Shown here piece by piece: positions 16,149 to 24,262 of a stretch of DNA of 32,916 bases. Positions within the stretch are counted from its first letter, which is position 1. Every line of letters starts with the position of its first letter. The notes beneath the pieces were generated by a model. The model ran no database searches, was not told the DNA's origin, and saw only the letters and a program-made list of their open reading frames with translations. The DNA is from Planctomycetota bacterium. GTDB taxonomy: Bacteria; Planctomycetota; Phycisphaerae; Phycisphaerales; UBA1924. The DNA is taken from the NCBI GenBank assembly GCA_003697045.1, contig RFGK01000160.1, forward strand, positions 1 through 32,916, in the 5' to 3' direction. Made by a program: the position numbers and the translations under genes.

Positions 16149-18008
16149 CTACTTGATGAACTCGAAGTCCGCCAATCCTGCGGGCGCGCGGGCCTCATCC
16201 ATTGCCTTGCGGATTTCGACCAGGCGATTGACAATGGGCTTGGGATGGCCGCTGACACTGATCAGTCCGCCTCGTGGCATTTCGGCCGGCTGAGGCAGGT
16301 CGTACAGCTCCTGCCAGCACACACTCTGGACGAACGGCTTGGCAAGGGCGATGGACAGGGCCGCGGCTGCCCAGTCCGCCTGAACCTGCTCGCTCCAGGG
16401 CTTGCGCCAAAAACCCGGGTTGCAGTCCGCAAACTCGGGGTGTGCGACCGCCTCGGGTGTCCCGCTGGGCACACCGACCGCCGTAATGGCAATCGGCTTG
16501 TCGAGATTGGCGCAGCGGTCGAGCATGGCTGAAAACTCCATGAGATCACGAACGGACTGACCTTGTTCAGGCTGACCCATCTGTACGCGCACGGCAAACG
16601 AATCAACCATGATGCCCGCCTGAGTCAGCATCTCGGCATACAGGAGCGGCGGCAAGGAACGACGATTCGATGTGTAATACTCCCCCCACGGCTGCGTCAG
16701 CTCGACCTGCACCTTGCCCGCCGGATGCAGCTTGCGCACAACCATGACGCAAATCCGCGTCAGGTCCATCATCTGTTCAAAGGACAGTTGAAAGTTGCTG
16801 TTGGCATGCAGGCCGGAAACGATCGTCCAGCGCGCAATCGTGCGCCGATACCGAGTGACGATGTTCTTGACGTGCTCATAGATCAGCTCACGCAGGGTCT
16901 CGTAGTCATTTTCCCAGATGTAGAGCCAATCGGGGACGGACGCCGGCCTCAGGTCGATCACAGGCCCGGCCACAACGGGCAACTTGGCCTTGCGCACCGC
17001 CCATTCAATCCACTGGTCGGTGCTTTGAAAGCTGTATTTGCCCTCGGTCGGCTCCATCTCCGACCAGCGCATGGGCATGGACACAAACTCGCAGCACTGC
17101 AGCGCCACTTCCTGCGCTGTCTCAAAGAACGCCGAAGGCGAAATCGCACACCCAAGCGCCGGGCGGACGGGCAGAATCACCCCCACGCGATTGGGGCTGA
17201 GCAGCGCAGCCGCGTTTCCCCGAAGCGTCCGCTCGGCCGATCCACCCGGCTGATCCTCCAGCGCGCGACGGTGAATCTCACCGGACATGCGCGGGCCGAA
17301 CTCCTCGGCAGCACCGAGCAACGCAAGCCTCTCACCCGCTTCAATCGCAAGCCAGAGCGACCGAAGGGCAAGTCGATGGGCATCGGGCGAAAACCCCATA
17401 GTCTCCGGGCTCCCCTGCGCCCCCTCCCCAAGACCGTGACGCTGCGCCACCAACGCGTCGGTAAACGTCAAACGCGCCTGCTCGAACAGTTGCATGACCG
17501 GATGGTCGCGCGGCAGGTCAAAGAGCTGCCAATCTTCCAGCTTGTAGAGAAACAACATCAAGCGGTGACGGGCCAGCTCAAGCGACAGCAGATACGGCTC
17601 CTCACGCTCCGGGAGCAGGCACGTCTGAAGCGTCAATACTCCCAATGGTTTGAGCCGATCCGTCAGTGCTGCCGTCGTCTCCGATGCGGCGCCGTCCTGG
17701 TCATCCCTGGCCCCGGACGCCAACGCACGGCGCGCACGCTCGGCACGAACCTTCTCGCGAAACGCCTTCTCGTCCAGGTCTTCATCACCACTTCGAGCCG
17801 GCGCCAACTTGTGCAGCGCTTCCCTGTCCAGTTCGATCTGAAGAGAAAGCCCGGCAGCCTCGGGGTTGGTCTTGACACACTTGATCAGCCCGTCCTCAAA
17901 GCGAATCTCGCCGGCGACGGACACGTTGTCCGGGCCCACGAGATGGGCGTGGCGGACCTCAAACCTGCTCGCGGGAAGATCACCATCGAAGACAAGAAAA
18001 CTGAGCAT
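16149..18008 (-). CDS. GH10 (endo-xylanase)-like protein lacking both catalytic glutamates, 619 aa
   Basis: The C-terminal half (about residues 285-610) follows the glycoside hydrolase family 10 barrel. MRWSEMEPTEGKYSF (313-327) matches the conserved start of GH10 strand 2, and the region ends with a CWQELYD strand and a GHPKPI segment. At the acid/base site, where GH10 has WDVVNE, this protein reads WTIVSG (394-399). At the nucleophile site, where GH10 has ITELDV, it reads ITAVGV (508-513). Both catalytic glutamates are replaced, so a classical xylanase activity is unlikely. The N-terminal 280 residues match no family I recognise and contain no signal peptide. I chose the ATG at 18008 over the TTG at 18050 because it is the first ATG and has GAGG about 12 nt upstream. 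It heads the minus-strand run that includes mfd. Confidence 0.75.
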   Translation of the reverse strand: MLSFLVFDGDLPASRFEVRHAHLVGPDNVSVAGEIRFEDGLIKCVKTNPEAAGLSLQIELDREALHKLAPARSGDEDLDEKAFREKVRAERARRALASGARDDQDGAASETTAALTDRLKPLGVLTLQTCLLPEREEPYLLSLELARHRLMLFLYKLEDWQLFDLPRDHPVMQLFEQARLTFTDALVAQRHGLGEGAQGSPETMGFSPDAHRLALRSLWLAIEAGERLALLGAAEEFGPRMSGEIHRRALEDQPGGSAERTLRGNAAALLSPNRVGVILPVRPALGCAISPSAFFETAQEVALQCCEFVSMPMRWSEMEPTEGKYSFQSTDQWIEWAVRKAKLPVVAGPVIDLRPASVPDWLYIWENDYETLRELIYEHVKNIVTRYRRTIARWTIVSGLHANSNFQLSFEQMMDLTRICVMVVRKLHPAGKVQVELTQPWGEYYTSNRRSLPPLLYAEMLTQAGIMVDSFAVRVQMGQPEQGQSVRDLMEFSAMLDRCANLDKPIAITAVGVPSGTPEAVAHPEFADCNPGFWRKPWSEQVQADWAAAALSIALAKPFVQSVCWQELYDLPQPAEMPRGGLISVSGHPKPIVNRLVEIRKAMDEARAPAGLADFEFIK

Positions 18009-18123
18009 GCCGAACGCCGTCCTCACCTCAAGCAACAGGCCCGAGGGCAACTGTACGGGCCGATCCGCCCGGGGGCGAGTGTGGCGCTTCGACGCAGCAC
18101 TCGCAGGCAGGTACCATTATCCC
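18009..18123. promoter_or_regulatory. Divergent region between the GH10-like gene and purC
   Basis: These 115 bp separate two divergent starts and should hold both promoters. Just before the purC ATG there is an AT-richer stretch (ACCATTAT, ending at 18120), but it is too close to the start to serve as a usual -10 with a leader. An AGGCAGG lies 12-18 nt before the ATG and may act as a weak ribosome-binding site. I cannot assign a firm promoter. Confidence 0.3.
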
Positions 18124-19074
18124 ATGACCAGTGCCGCTCCCATCGAACGAGCCGTCCGCCGAACCGATCTGAACCTTCCCGACCGTCGAGAAGGCAAAGT
18201 ACGCGACATCTATCGCATTCCGGATGCCGACGACGGGCAGCCGGGCATGCTCCTGGTCGCAACCGATCGTATCAGTGCCTTTGACGTGATCCTCCCGACC
18301 GACATTCCGGGAAAGGGGGTGCTTCTCACCCAGATCGCTGCGTTCTGGTTGAGGAAGATCGAGCAGGCCGGCCTTTGCAAGACGCATCTGATCTCAACGG
18401 ACTACCGGCAGATCCCGGAGTCGGCCTTCGATGGTGCGACGACACGGCCGGAGGATCTTGACGGACGCTGCATGATCGGAAAGCTGTGCCGTGTTGTGCC
18501 GATCGAGTGTGTCGTCCGGGGATACCTCGAGGGATCGGGGTGGAAGGACTACCAGAAGACCGGTTCGGTGTGCGGCGTCGCGCTTCCCCCCGGGCTGCGC
18601 CAGTGTGATCGCCTTCCGGAACCCGTCTTTACCCCCGCCACCAAAGCCGAACAAGGCGAACACGATGAGAACATCTCCTTTGAGCGTGCCTGCCAGATCG
18701 CCGGCGTTGAAATGATGGAACATCTCAGGGAGCTGTCGCTGGCCATCTATCGCATGGCCTCGGAACACGCCGAATCGCGCGGGCTCATCATCGCCGACAC
18801 GAAGTTTGAGTTTGGCATTCCGCTCGACGGGGGCGACCCGATCCTGATCGACGAAGCGCTGACGCCCGACAGCTCGCGTTTCTGGCCGGCTGACGACTAC
18901 CAGCCCGGACGGGCCCAGCGCAGCTTTGACAAGCAGTTCGTGCGTGAGTATCTCCAGTCACTGGTCGATGCGGGCAAGTGGGACAAGACCGACCCCGGCC
19001 CGGAGCTCCCCGACTCGGTCGTCGCCGGGACGCTCGATCGCTATCGCGAGGCATGCGATCGCCTGTCTCGCTGA
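18124..19074 (+). CDS. purC: Phosphoribosylaminoimidazole-succinocarboxamide synthase (SAICAR synthase), 316 aa
   Basis: This enzyme joins CAIR and aspartate using ATP in de novo purine synthesis. Family motifs are clear: REGKVRDIY (N-terminal ATP loop), LLVATDRISAFDVILPT, VPIECVVRGYLEGSGWKDY, the TPATKAEQGEHDENISF segment, and LIDEALTPDSSRFWP near the C-terminus. Length matches the long, yeast Ade1-like class of about 300 aa rather than the 237-aa E. coli class. I chose the ATG at 18124, because the open frame upstream (from 17866) is antisense to the GH10-like gene. No other purine gene is nearby. It ends 6 bp from the convergent membrane-protein gene. Confidence 0.97.
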   Translation: MTSAAPIERAVRRTDLNLPDRREGKVRDIYRIPDADDGQPGMLLVATDRISAFDVILPTDIPGKGVLLTQIAAFWLRKIEQAGLCKTHLISTDYRQIPESAFDGATTRPEDLDGRCMIGKLCRVVPIECVVRGYLEGSGWKDYQKTGSVCGVALPPGLRQCDRLPEPVFTPATKAEQGEHDENISFERACQIAGVEMMEHLRELSLAIYRMASEHAESRGLIIADTKFEFGIPLDGGDPILIDEALTPDSSRFWPADDYQPGRAQRSFDKQFVREYLQSLVDAGKWDKTDPGPELPDSVVAGTLDRYREACDRLSR

Positions 19075-19080
19075 GCACGC

Positions 19081-21048
19081 CTACTTCTGTTCGATGTTGA
19101 GCTGCTCAACAAACTGCCGCTCGGCTGCGCGCATCGCCTCGAGCTCGATGCGGAACTGTTCCATGCCCTCGGGTTCCGGGAAGATCTCATCAAACGGTCG
19201 GCTCTTGTTGGCTTTGGCAAGTTCCGTGATTGAGTCCTTGTAGAGTGCCACGATCATGTCGTATGCAAACTTCTTGAGATCATCGGGGGCGTAGAAGTAA
19301 AGCAGCTCGGCCTCATCCGGTGGAACAAGTTTGAACATCTCGGCAAACACAAGCCCCGCATACAGCCGAAAATCCTTGGGCATGTATTCCATGCGAGCAA
19401 CCGTCCCGCTTGCGACCATGGGGCGGTACTGTGTCTCCATGTAGTACTTGTGCACCTGCTTGGCGTAGTCGATACTCGCACGATACCGGTCCAGCTCTCC
19501 AACCAGCAGTGCCGAATAGGCCTGGTCGAGCGCCGCCGAGACCTCCTGCATGGCCACGCTTGGCGAACCGAACCGATCCCAGAGGTTGTGCTGGACGAAC
19601 TCGTCCAACGGCCTCGAATACTCGATCTCCTTGTCAGGGTCGTTGAGGTTCATCCCCTCGAAGTTGCGCAAGCGGTCATACCAGCGCTCGGCGGACTCGA
19701 TGTCACCGCGGCGGTAGAAGTTGCAGACGACATCCTTGAGGAAATTCTCGTATCCCGCCGCATACGGCGTCATTGCACGCCGGGTGCGATCCTCAAAGAT
19801 GCCCCCGAGACGCACAACCTGCTCATAAAGATCGCCATACGACTGCGCAAAGTAGAGGTTCGGCATCATCATGTAGTACCCTTCACCGGTCATTACGAAG
19901 TCGATGAAGTTGAAATACAGCCGCCCGCCGCGATACAGCTCCTGCAACGATTGCATGATGATGCGGTTTGTGTTGACGAAGTCGAACAGAGCCTTGTTTT
20001 CCTCGCTCACGCGGTTTTCGCCGCGCTCCACTCCCAGCGCCGACCAGTACAGCGCATGCGCCGCCGGCACGCGCCAGTCCACCGGGCCCCACCGACGCAC
20101 GAGCCTTTCCATTGCAGCCGGCGACATCTTGTACTCGTCAATGATCACCCGCTTGCGCGTGTGCGCGATCAATGCGTCCCAGGCCTGTTCGTATTGCGGA
20201 TCGGCCATGAGCTCCTGCAATGCTCTGCTCTTGGCTCCGAACTGGCTCATGATCATCTGGCCCTTGGGCGACTTGGCCAGCTCGATCTGCTGGGTGTATC
20301 GCTCGAGCAACTCCAGCCCGGGCTTGACCCCGACTCGCGATTGCAGCGCATCGAGCAAGGACTCGGCCTCCGGCACGCGCTCGATCAGCCCCCTCGTCGT
20401 GTCGGCGGCATCGGCTACCTTGCCGATCCAGTCCGCGTAGAGATCGATCACATCCTCGCGCGAGCGAGACTTGGCCTGGTTGATCGAAGGGGGCGCCCCC
20501 AGCACAATCTGCCACTCCTCAGCCACCTTGCGCTTGTAGTACTGGCTCGCATCGTCGGTGTACCCTCCGATCTTGTGGATGTAAATCCATGCAAGCTCCT
20601 TGTACAACAGCATCTCATTCGGATTTGCAGGAATCCCCTCGTCGCGCAGCAGGCGAATGCCGGCCTGCACCCACTGCCAGCGCTCCGAAGGCGTCTGCGT
20701 CACAACCGAGATGTTGTATGACATGTTCCACGCATGAAACGCCCACACGCGCGGAAAGCGAGGCTGCAACTGCGTGATCGCTCGCGCCAGCTCGATCGCC
20801 TCGTAGTACTTGCCTTCCTCCTTGAGTTCGTTGGCACGGATCCAGAGAATATTCACGAACAGGCCACGGAAAGCGCCCATGGCAATGCCCAGCGCCACCT
20901 GCGGCGGGTCTCCCTCCTCGGCCCGGTCCGTGTAGGCAAGCTGATTGCGTCCAACCGATCCTGCCAACACAAACGAAAGACTCGATGAGCCAACGAGCGC
21001 AACCAGCGCCACAGTGAGCGAAATCAGCTTGACTGTCCATCCTGACAT
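19081..21048 (-). CDS. Membrane-anchored helical-repeat protein of unknown function, 655 aa, last gene of the SPFH/ABC cluster
   Basis: One hydrophobic segment (LISLTVALVALVGSSSLSFVLAG) anchors the N-terminus. The rest is soluble and mostly alpha-helical. The segment GKYYEAIELARAITQLQPRFPRVWAFHAWN reads like TPR units, and later parts are helix-rich without a motif I can name. It probably projects into the periplasm. I chose the ATG at 21048 (MSGWTVK), which follows GGAG at a 9-nt distance and leaves 16 bp after the permease stop; in-frame ATGs at 21072 and 21096 would overlap the permease. Its place directly after the ABC permease suggests a partner or scaffold for the transporter, but the role is unknown. 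Confidence 0.75.
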   Translation of the reverse strand: MSGWTVKLISLTVALVALVGSSSLSFVLAGSVGRNQLAYTDRAEEGDPPQVALGIAMGAFRGLFVNILWIRANELKEEGKYYEAIELARAITQLQPRFPRVWAFHAWNMSYNISVVTQTPSERWQWVQAGIRLLRDEGIPANPNEMLLYKELAWIYIHKIGGYTDDASQYYKRKVAEEWQIVLGAPPSINQAKSRSREDVIDLYADWIGKVADAADTTRGLIERVPEAESLLDALQSRVGVKPGLELLERYTQQIELAKSPKGQMIMSQFGAKSRALQELMADPQYEQAWDALIAHTRKRVIIDEYKMSPAAMERLVRRWGPVDWRVPAAHALYWSALGVERGENRVSEENKALFDFVNTNRIIMQSLQELYRGGRLYFNFIDFVMTGEGYYMMMPNLYFAQSYGDLYEQVVRLGGIFEDRTRRAMTPYAAGYENFLKDVVCNFYRRGDIESAERWYDRLRNFEGMNLNDPDKEIEYSRPLDEFVQHNLWDRFGSPSVAMQEVSAALDQAYSALLVGELDRYRASIDYAKQVHKYYMETQYRPMVASGTVARMEYMPKDFRLYAGLVFAEMFKLVPPDEAELLYFYAPDDLKKFAYDMIVALYKDSITELAKANKSRPFDEIFPEPEGMEQFRIELEAMRAAERQFVEQLNIEQK

Positions 21049-21064
21049 CGCGCGGCTCCGTCTT

Positions 21065-22975
21065 TCACCCATGCCCGGAATAGATGGCCAGCTCACGCCT
21101 TCGGAACGTCACAACGCCGAGCCCATAGAGGACCAGTGTTGCAATCGCGAGCACCGATGCCCCCCCGATCACGCTGCCCCACGACATGAGCCGCCCGTCG
21201 ACCAGACGACTGATGGGCTGAAGGTCGGCGTATACGCTGAAGACGCTCGCCACGCGGGCCGACACCCACGCTGCGACCACCTTCCAGATCTGCGTGTTCC
21301 CTTCGTAATCTGTCGTCTTGTACAACTCGACCGACTTCGTGATAAACCCGGCCATCTCGGCCATGAGAAACACCGAAATCGACACCAGAGATGCGACCGA
21401 AAAGCTGAGGAATGTTGACGCCCAGATCGCCAGCATGGCCAGGAACGCCAGCTTGAGCCAGAGCACGGCCGTCACGCGCAGAAAGTTCATGCGATAACTG
21501 CCCGCGTCGTAACTGATCTGCAACCCGCCGGGTGGAAACGTGATCGTGCGAGGATTGGTGGCAATATACGCTTCTCCCTCGGGCGTCATGCCGAGTCGGC
21601 CATTGAAAATCCGGAGCGTCAACTCGCCGTCCTCGCTGATGTAGCCGGGAGAAATAGTGATCGTATGGTTGATCCCCAACGCCGTATTTCTTATCACCGG
21701 CGTGCCATCGGGAAGAAGAATCGTCAGCGTGAAAAACTCGTCCGGTCGATTTCCGCCGGAGTCAACGCGATATCGCAACGTCAACGGAAGGTTGTGGGCG
21801 CGGGCATATCCCAGGCCCTTGAACACAAAATCGACTCCCAAGCGCTCCTGCACCGGGTCGATCGACCGGAACGCCTGAACGGCACTCTTGAAAAGGTCAT
21901 CTTCGACCTTTTGACGCTCGGCCGGGTTCTTGGCAAAGTTCGGGTTTGCCCGCCGTTCGTTTGCGATGAACTGCTCAACGTTTCGTTTGAAGTCGGGATC
22001 ATCCTTGCTGTACGGCGACTCCGGCTCGACGCTGCGCCTCGCCGCGAGCACCTGTGTTTCCAGAATGAGCCGATCTTCGGTGACAACCCCCTCTGAGGCG
22101 CGATACGCCTCGCGCTCACCGACCGCGGGCTGCGCTCTCAGGTATTCGACAAACCCGAAGATCGCCGTGGCGCACACTGCAAGGAGCACGCCTTGCACCA
22201 CGACGATGCCGATCCATTTTCCCAGCAGGTACTGCCATGCCGCCACCGGCTTGGTGACAGTCTGCCAGATCACCCGCGAGCGCTGCTCTGTGGTCATCGT
22301 GGTGACACCAAAGACCAGCGTCAGCAGCGCTAACATCCAGAATGTCCCGCCCGTGGCATACTGCAGAAACGATTGCACCCGATACCGCAACGGCTGCGAC
22401 TCATCCAGGATGCCCGGAAGCGTCGCAAGCCCCAGAATAAGCAGCACGATGAACACCAGCGAGATCTTCATCCGCACCGCTTCGCTCAGCACGTTCCGAG
22501 CCACGCCCATGATGACGCCCGGCCCGGAAAAGAGCAACTCGGCCACGCGCATCAAAAGCAGAAACACCCACCCGAGTTGAGCGGCGCCGAAAATGATGAA
22601 CCCCAGCGCGCGGGTCTGCTCAAACTGCATCAACGGGACCGCCACGACTGCCGTCGCAGCCGTATACCCGACATACGTCAAGCCCAGCCCCAGCCACACG
22701 ACCGCGAGCAGCCCTGCTACCGAGCCGATTCCGGTCATGATGGCGATCGGGATCGGGTTTCCCCCGGAGATCACACGCCCGAGCACACGCCCGGCCTCGG
22801 AGTCCGGATCGACCCCCTCCAGCGTCGGCACCGCAAGCGAACCAGAGCTGACCCCCACCGCAATCGTCGCAGCAACCCCGATCGCAACCACCGCCAGCGC
22901 GATCGATGCGCCGATCTTGAACCCACGCCGCTTCTGAAAACGATCAATCGCATCCAGACGTGCCAACAGCTTCAC
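21065..22975 (-). CDS. ABC-2 family permease with a large extracytoplasmic insert, 636 aa
   Basis: About ten hydrophobic segments are visible: one near 22-44, a group between 76 and 278, and a group from about 500 to 630. Between them, residues 281-500 or so are soluble, with charged helices and then a beta-sandwich-like part (FTLTILLPDGTPVIRNTALG). The ABC-2 signature TVTKPVAAWQYLLGKWIG (239-256) matches the cytoplasmic coupling region of this family. The start is GTG at 22975, overlapping the ATPase stop in GTGA, so synthesis is coupled to its ATPase. It probably exports a lipid- or polymer-type substrate, or acts mechanically. The insert could contact periplasmic partners such as the SPFH domains. 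Confidence 0.85.
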   Translation of the reverse strand: MKLLARLDAIDRFQKRRGFKIGASIALAVVAIGVAATIAVGVSSGSLAVPTLEGVDPDSEAGRVLGRVISGGNPIPIAIMTGIGSVAGLLAVVWLGLGLTYVGYTAATAVVAVPLMQFEQTRALGFIIFGAAQLGWVFLLLMRVAELLFSGPGVIMGVARNVLSEAVRMKISLVFIVLLILGLATLPGILDESQPLRYRVQSFLQYATGGTFWMLALLTLVFGVTTMTTEQRSRVIWQTVTKPVAAWQYLLGKWIGIVVVQGVLLAVCATAIFGFVEYLRAQPAVGEREAYRASEGVVTEDRLILETQVLAARRSVEPESPYSKDDPDFKRNVEQFIANERRANPNFAKNPAERQKVEDDLFKSAVQAFRSIDPVQERLGVDFVFKGLGYARAHNLPLTLRYRVDSGGNRPDEFFTLTILLPDGTPVIRNTALGINHTITISPGYISEDGELTLRIFNGRLGMTPEGEAYIATNPRTITFPPGGLQISYDAGSYRMNFLRVTAVLWLKLAFLAMLAIWASTFLSFSVASLVSISVFLMAEMAGFITKSVELYKTTDYEGNTQIWKVVAAWVSARVASVFSVYADLQPISRLVDGRLMSWGSVIGGASVLAIATLVLYGLGVVTFRRRELAIYSGHG

Positions 22976-24234
22976 GCCTGCTTCTCCTCGCCGGCATCAT
23001 CCGAGTCGAGCAGAGAGTCAATCAGCCCGCGATCAATATCCGATGCCGTCGGCTTCTCTGGATCCGCTGCAACCTCAGGCTCTTCCGGCTCGGGCACCGA
23101 CTCCGAATCATCTTTCAGCAACGACTCGATCACTTCGTCTCGGTGTTCCAGGCCGTCGTCGTGCTCCTGCTTGCCTCTTGCAGAAGAAGAGGCGGCCGCG
23201 GCGGCCTCGGCGAGCAACTCGTCAACCGGGCGCGGCTCATCGCTGACCAGCCGTGCGATCAGTTCTTCTCCCTCGGCTTCTTCTTCACCCCTCAGGAATG
23301 CGGCCGTCTCGCCGCCATGCATTGCTCCGCTGGTTGAAGCACGCTCGGCCTGTGCGCGTTCGACGATTCCAAGGAACAACTCCTCGAGCCGTTGCCTCGG
23401 CTTGGTCACTTTGCGAATCGCCTTGTCACCTCCACTGCGAGTGCGGATCAACTCGTCAATCTCGGAGATGGTCTCGTCGTCGAGTTCGTCGGCCTCGATC
23501 GTCGTGGCATTCTTGCGCGTCAACAGCGCATCGCACGTACCTTCATCTCGCTTCTTGCCGCCATAGAGAATCACCATGCGATCGACCACGTCCTCGACAT
23601 CGGCCAGCAGGTGACTCGAAAGAATCACCGTCTTGCCTCGACGTCCCAGCTCGAGGATCAAGTCCTTCACTTGCCGCGTCCCGATCGGATCAAGTCCGGT
23701 CGTCGGCTCATCCAGAATGAGCAGGTCGGGATCGTTGATCAATGCCTGCGCAAGCCCGATGCGCCGCTGCATGCCCTTGGAATACTCTCGCACCGGACGA
23801 AACTGCGCATGACTCAGCCCCACCATATCAAGCAGTTCGTCGATCCGTCGCATGCGTGTGCGGCGTTCAAGGTGAAACAGCTTGCCGTAATAATCCAGCG
23901 TCTCGCGAGCATTGAGAAACTGATAGAGATACGACTCTTCCGGCAGATATCCGATTCGCTTCTTCGCCGCCACATCCGCCGGGGGGCGACCCAGCACGGC
24001 AATCCGCCCGCTCGTTGGACGCAAGAGCCCCAACATCAGCTTGATCGTCGTGCTCTTGCCCGATCCGTTCGGCCCCAACAAACCGAATATCTCGCGCGCG
24101 TTGACGTCAAAGCTCAGGTCATCCACGGCTCTGGCGCGATCACGCATCCAGAAGTCCTTGAAGACCTTCGTCAGTCGCCGACATTCAACGACCGGCTTGG
24201 ATTGACTCCCCGTGCTGGAGACCGACTCGACCAT
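22972..24234 (-). CDS. ABC transporter ATP-binding protein with a long acidic tail carrying a repeated motif, 420 aa
   Basis: The ATPase domain spans about residues 15-240: Walker A GPNGSGKST (54-62), a variant signature YSKGMQRR (151-158), Walker B LLILDEP (171-177), D-loop TTGLD and the H-loop histidine (SSH, 206-208). This is the NatA/CcmA-like subclass that pairs with ABC-2 permeases. After residue 290 there are about 130 residues of acidic, low-complexity sequence. In it a short motif appears three times: EELIARLVSDE (323-333), DEVIESLLKDD (366-376) and GLIDSLLDSDD (403-413), with a looser copy at VDELLAEA. Most such ATPases end near residue 310, so this tail is an addition. The stop overlaps the permease start (GTGA). 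Confidence 0.95.
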   Translation of the reverse strand: MVESVSSTGSQSKPVVECRRLTKVFKDFWMRDRARAVDDLSFDVNAREIFGLLGPNGSGKSTTIKLMLGLLRPTSGRIAVLGRPPADVAAKKRIGYLPEESYLYQFLNARETLDYYGKLFHLERRTRMRRIDELLDMVGLSHAQFRPVREYSKGMQRRIGLAQALINDPDLLILDEPTTGLDPIGTRQVKDLILELGRRGKTVILSSHLLADVEDVVDRMVILYGGKKRDEGTCDALLTRKNATTIEADELDDETISEIDELIRTRSGGDKAIRKVTKPRQRLEELFLGIVERAQAERASTSGAMHGGETAAFLRGEEEAEGEELIARLVSDEPRPVDELLAEAAAAASSSARGKQEHDDGLEHRDEVIESLLKDDSESVPEPEEPEVAADPEKPTASDIDRGLIDSLLDSDDAGEEKQA

Positions 24235-24262
24235 GAACCCTCGCCTTTGATCTCACCAGCGC

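Noticed and set aside
16563-18284. Open frame of 573 codons on the plus strand, opposite the GH10-like gene
   Set aside because: Composition is rich in Arg, His and Gln and has no domain; the minus strand carries recognisable GH10 segments, and the frame runs into purC in another frame.
19450-20721. Open frame of 423 codons opposite the 655-aa membrane-protein gene
   Set aside because: It is antisense to a gene with a clear membrane anchor and good spacing in its cluster; no domain is visible.
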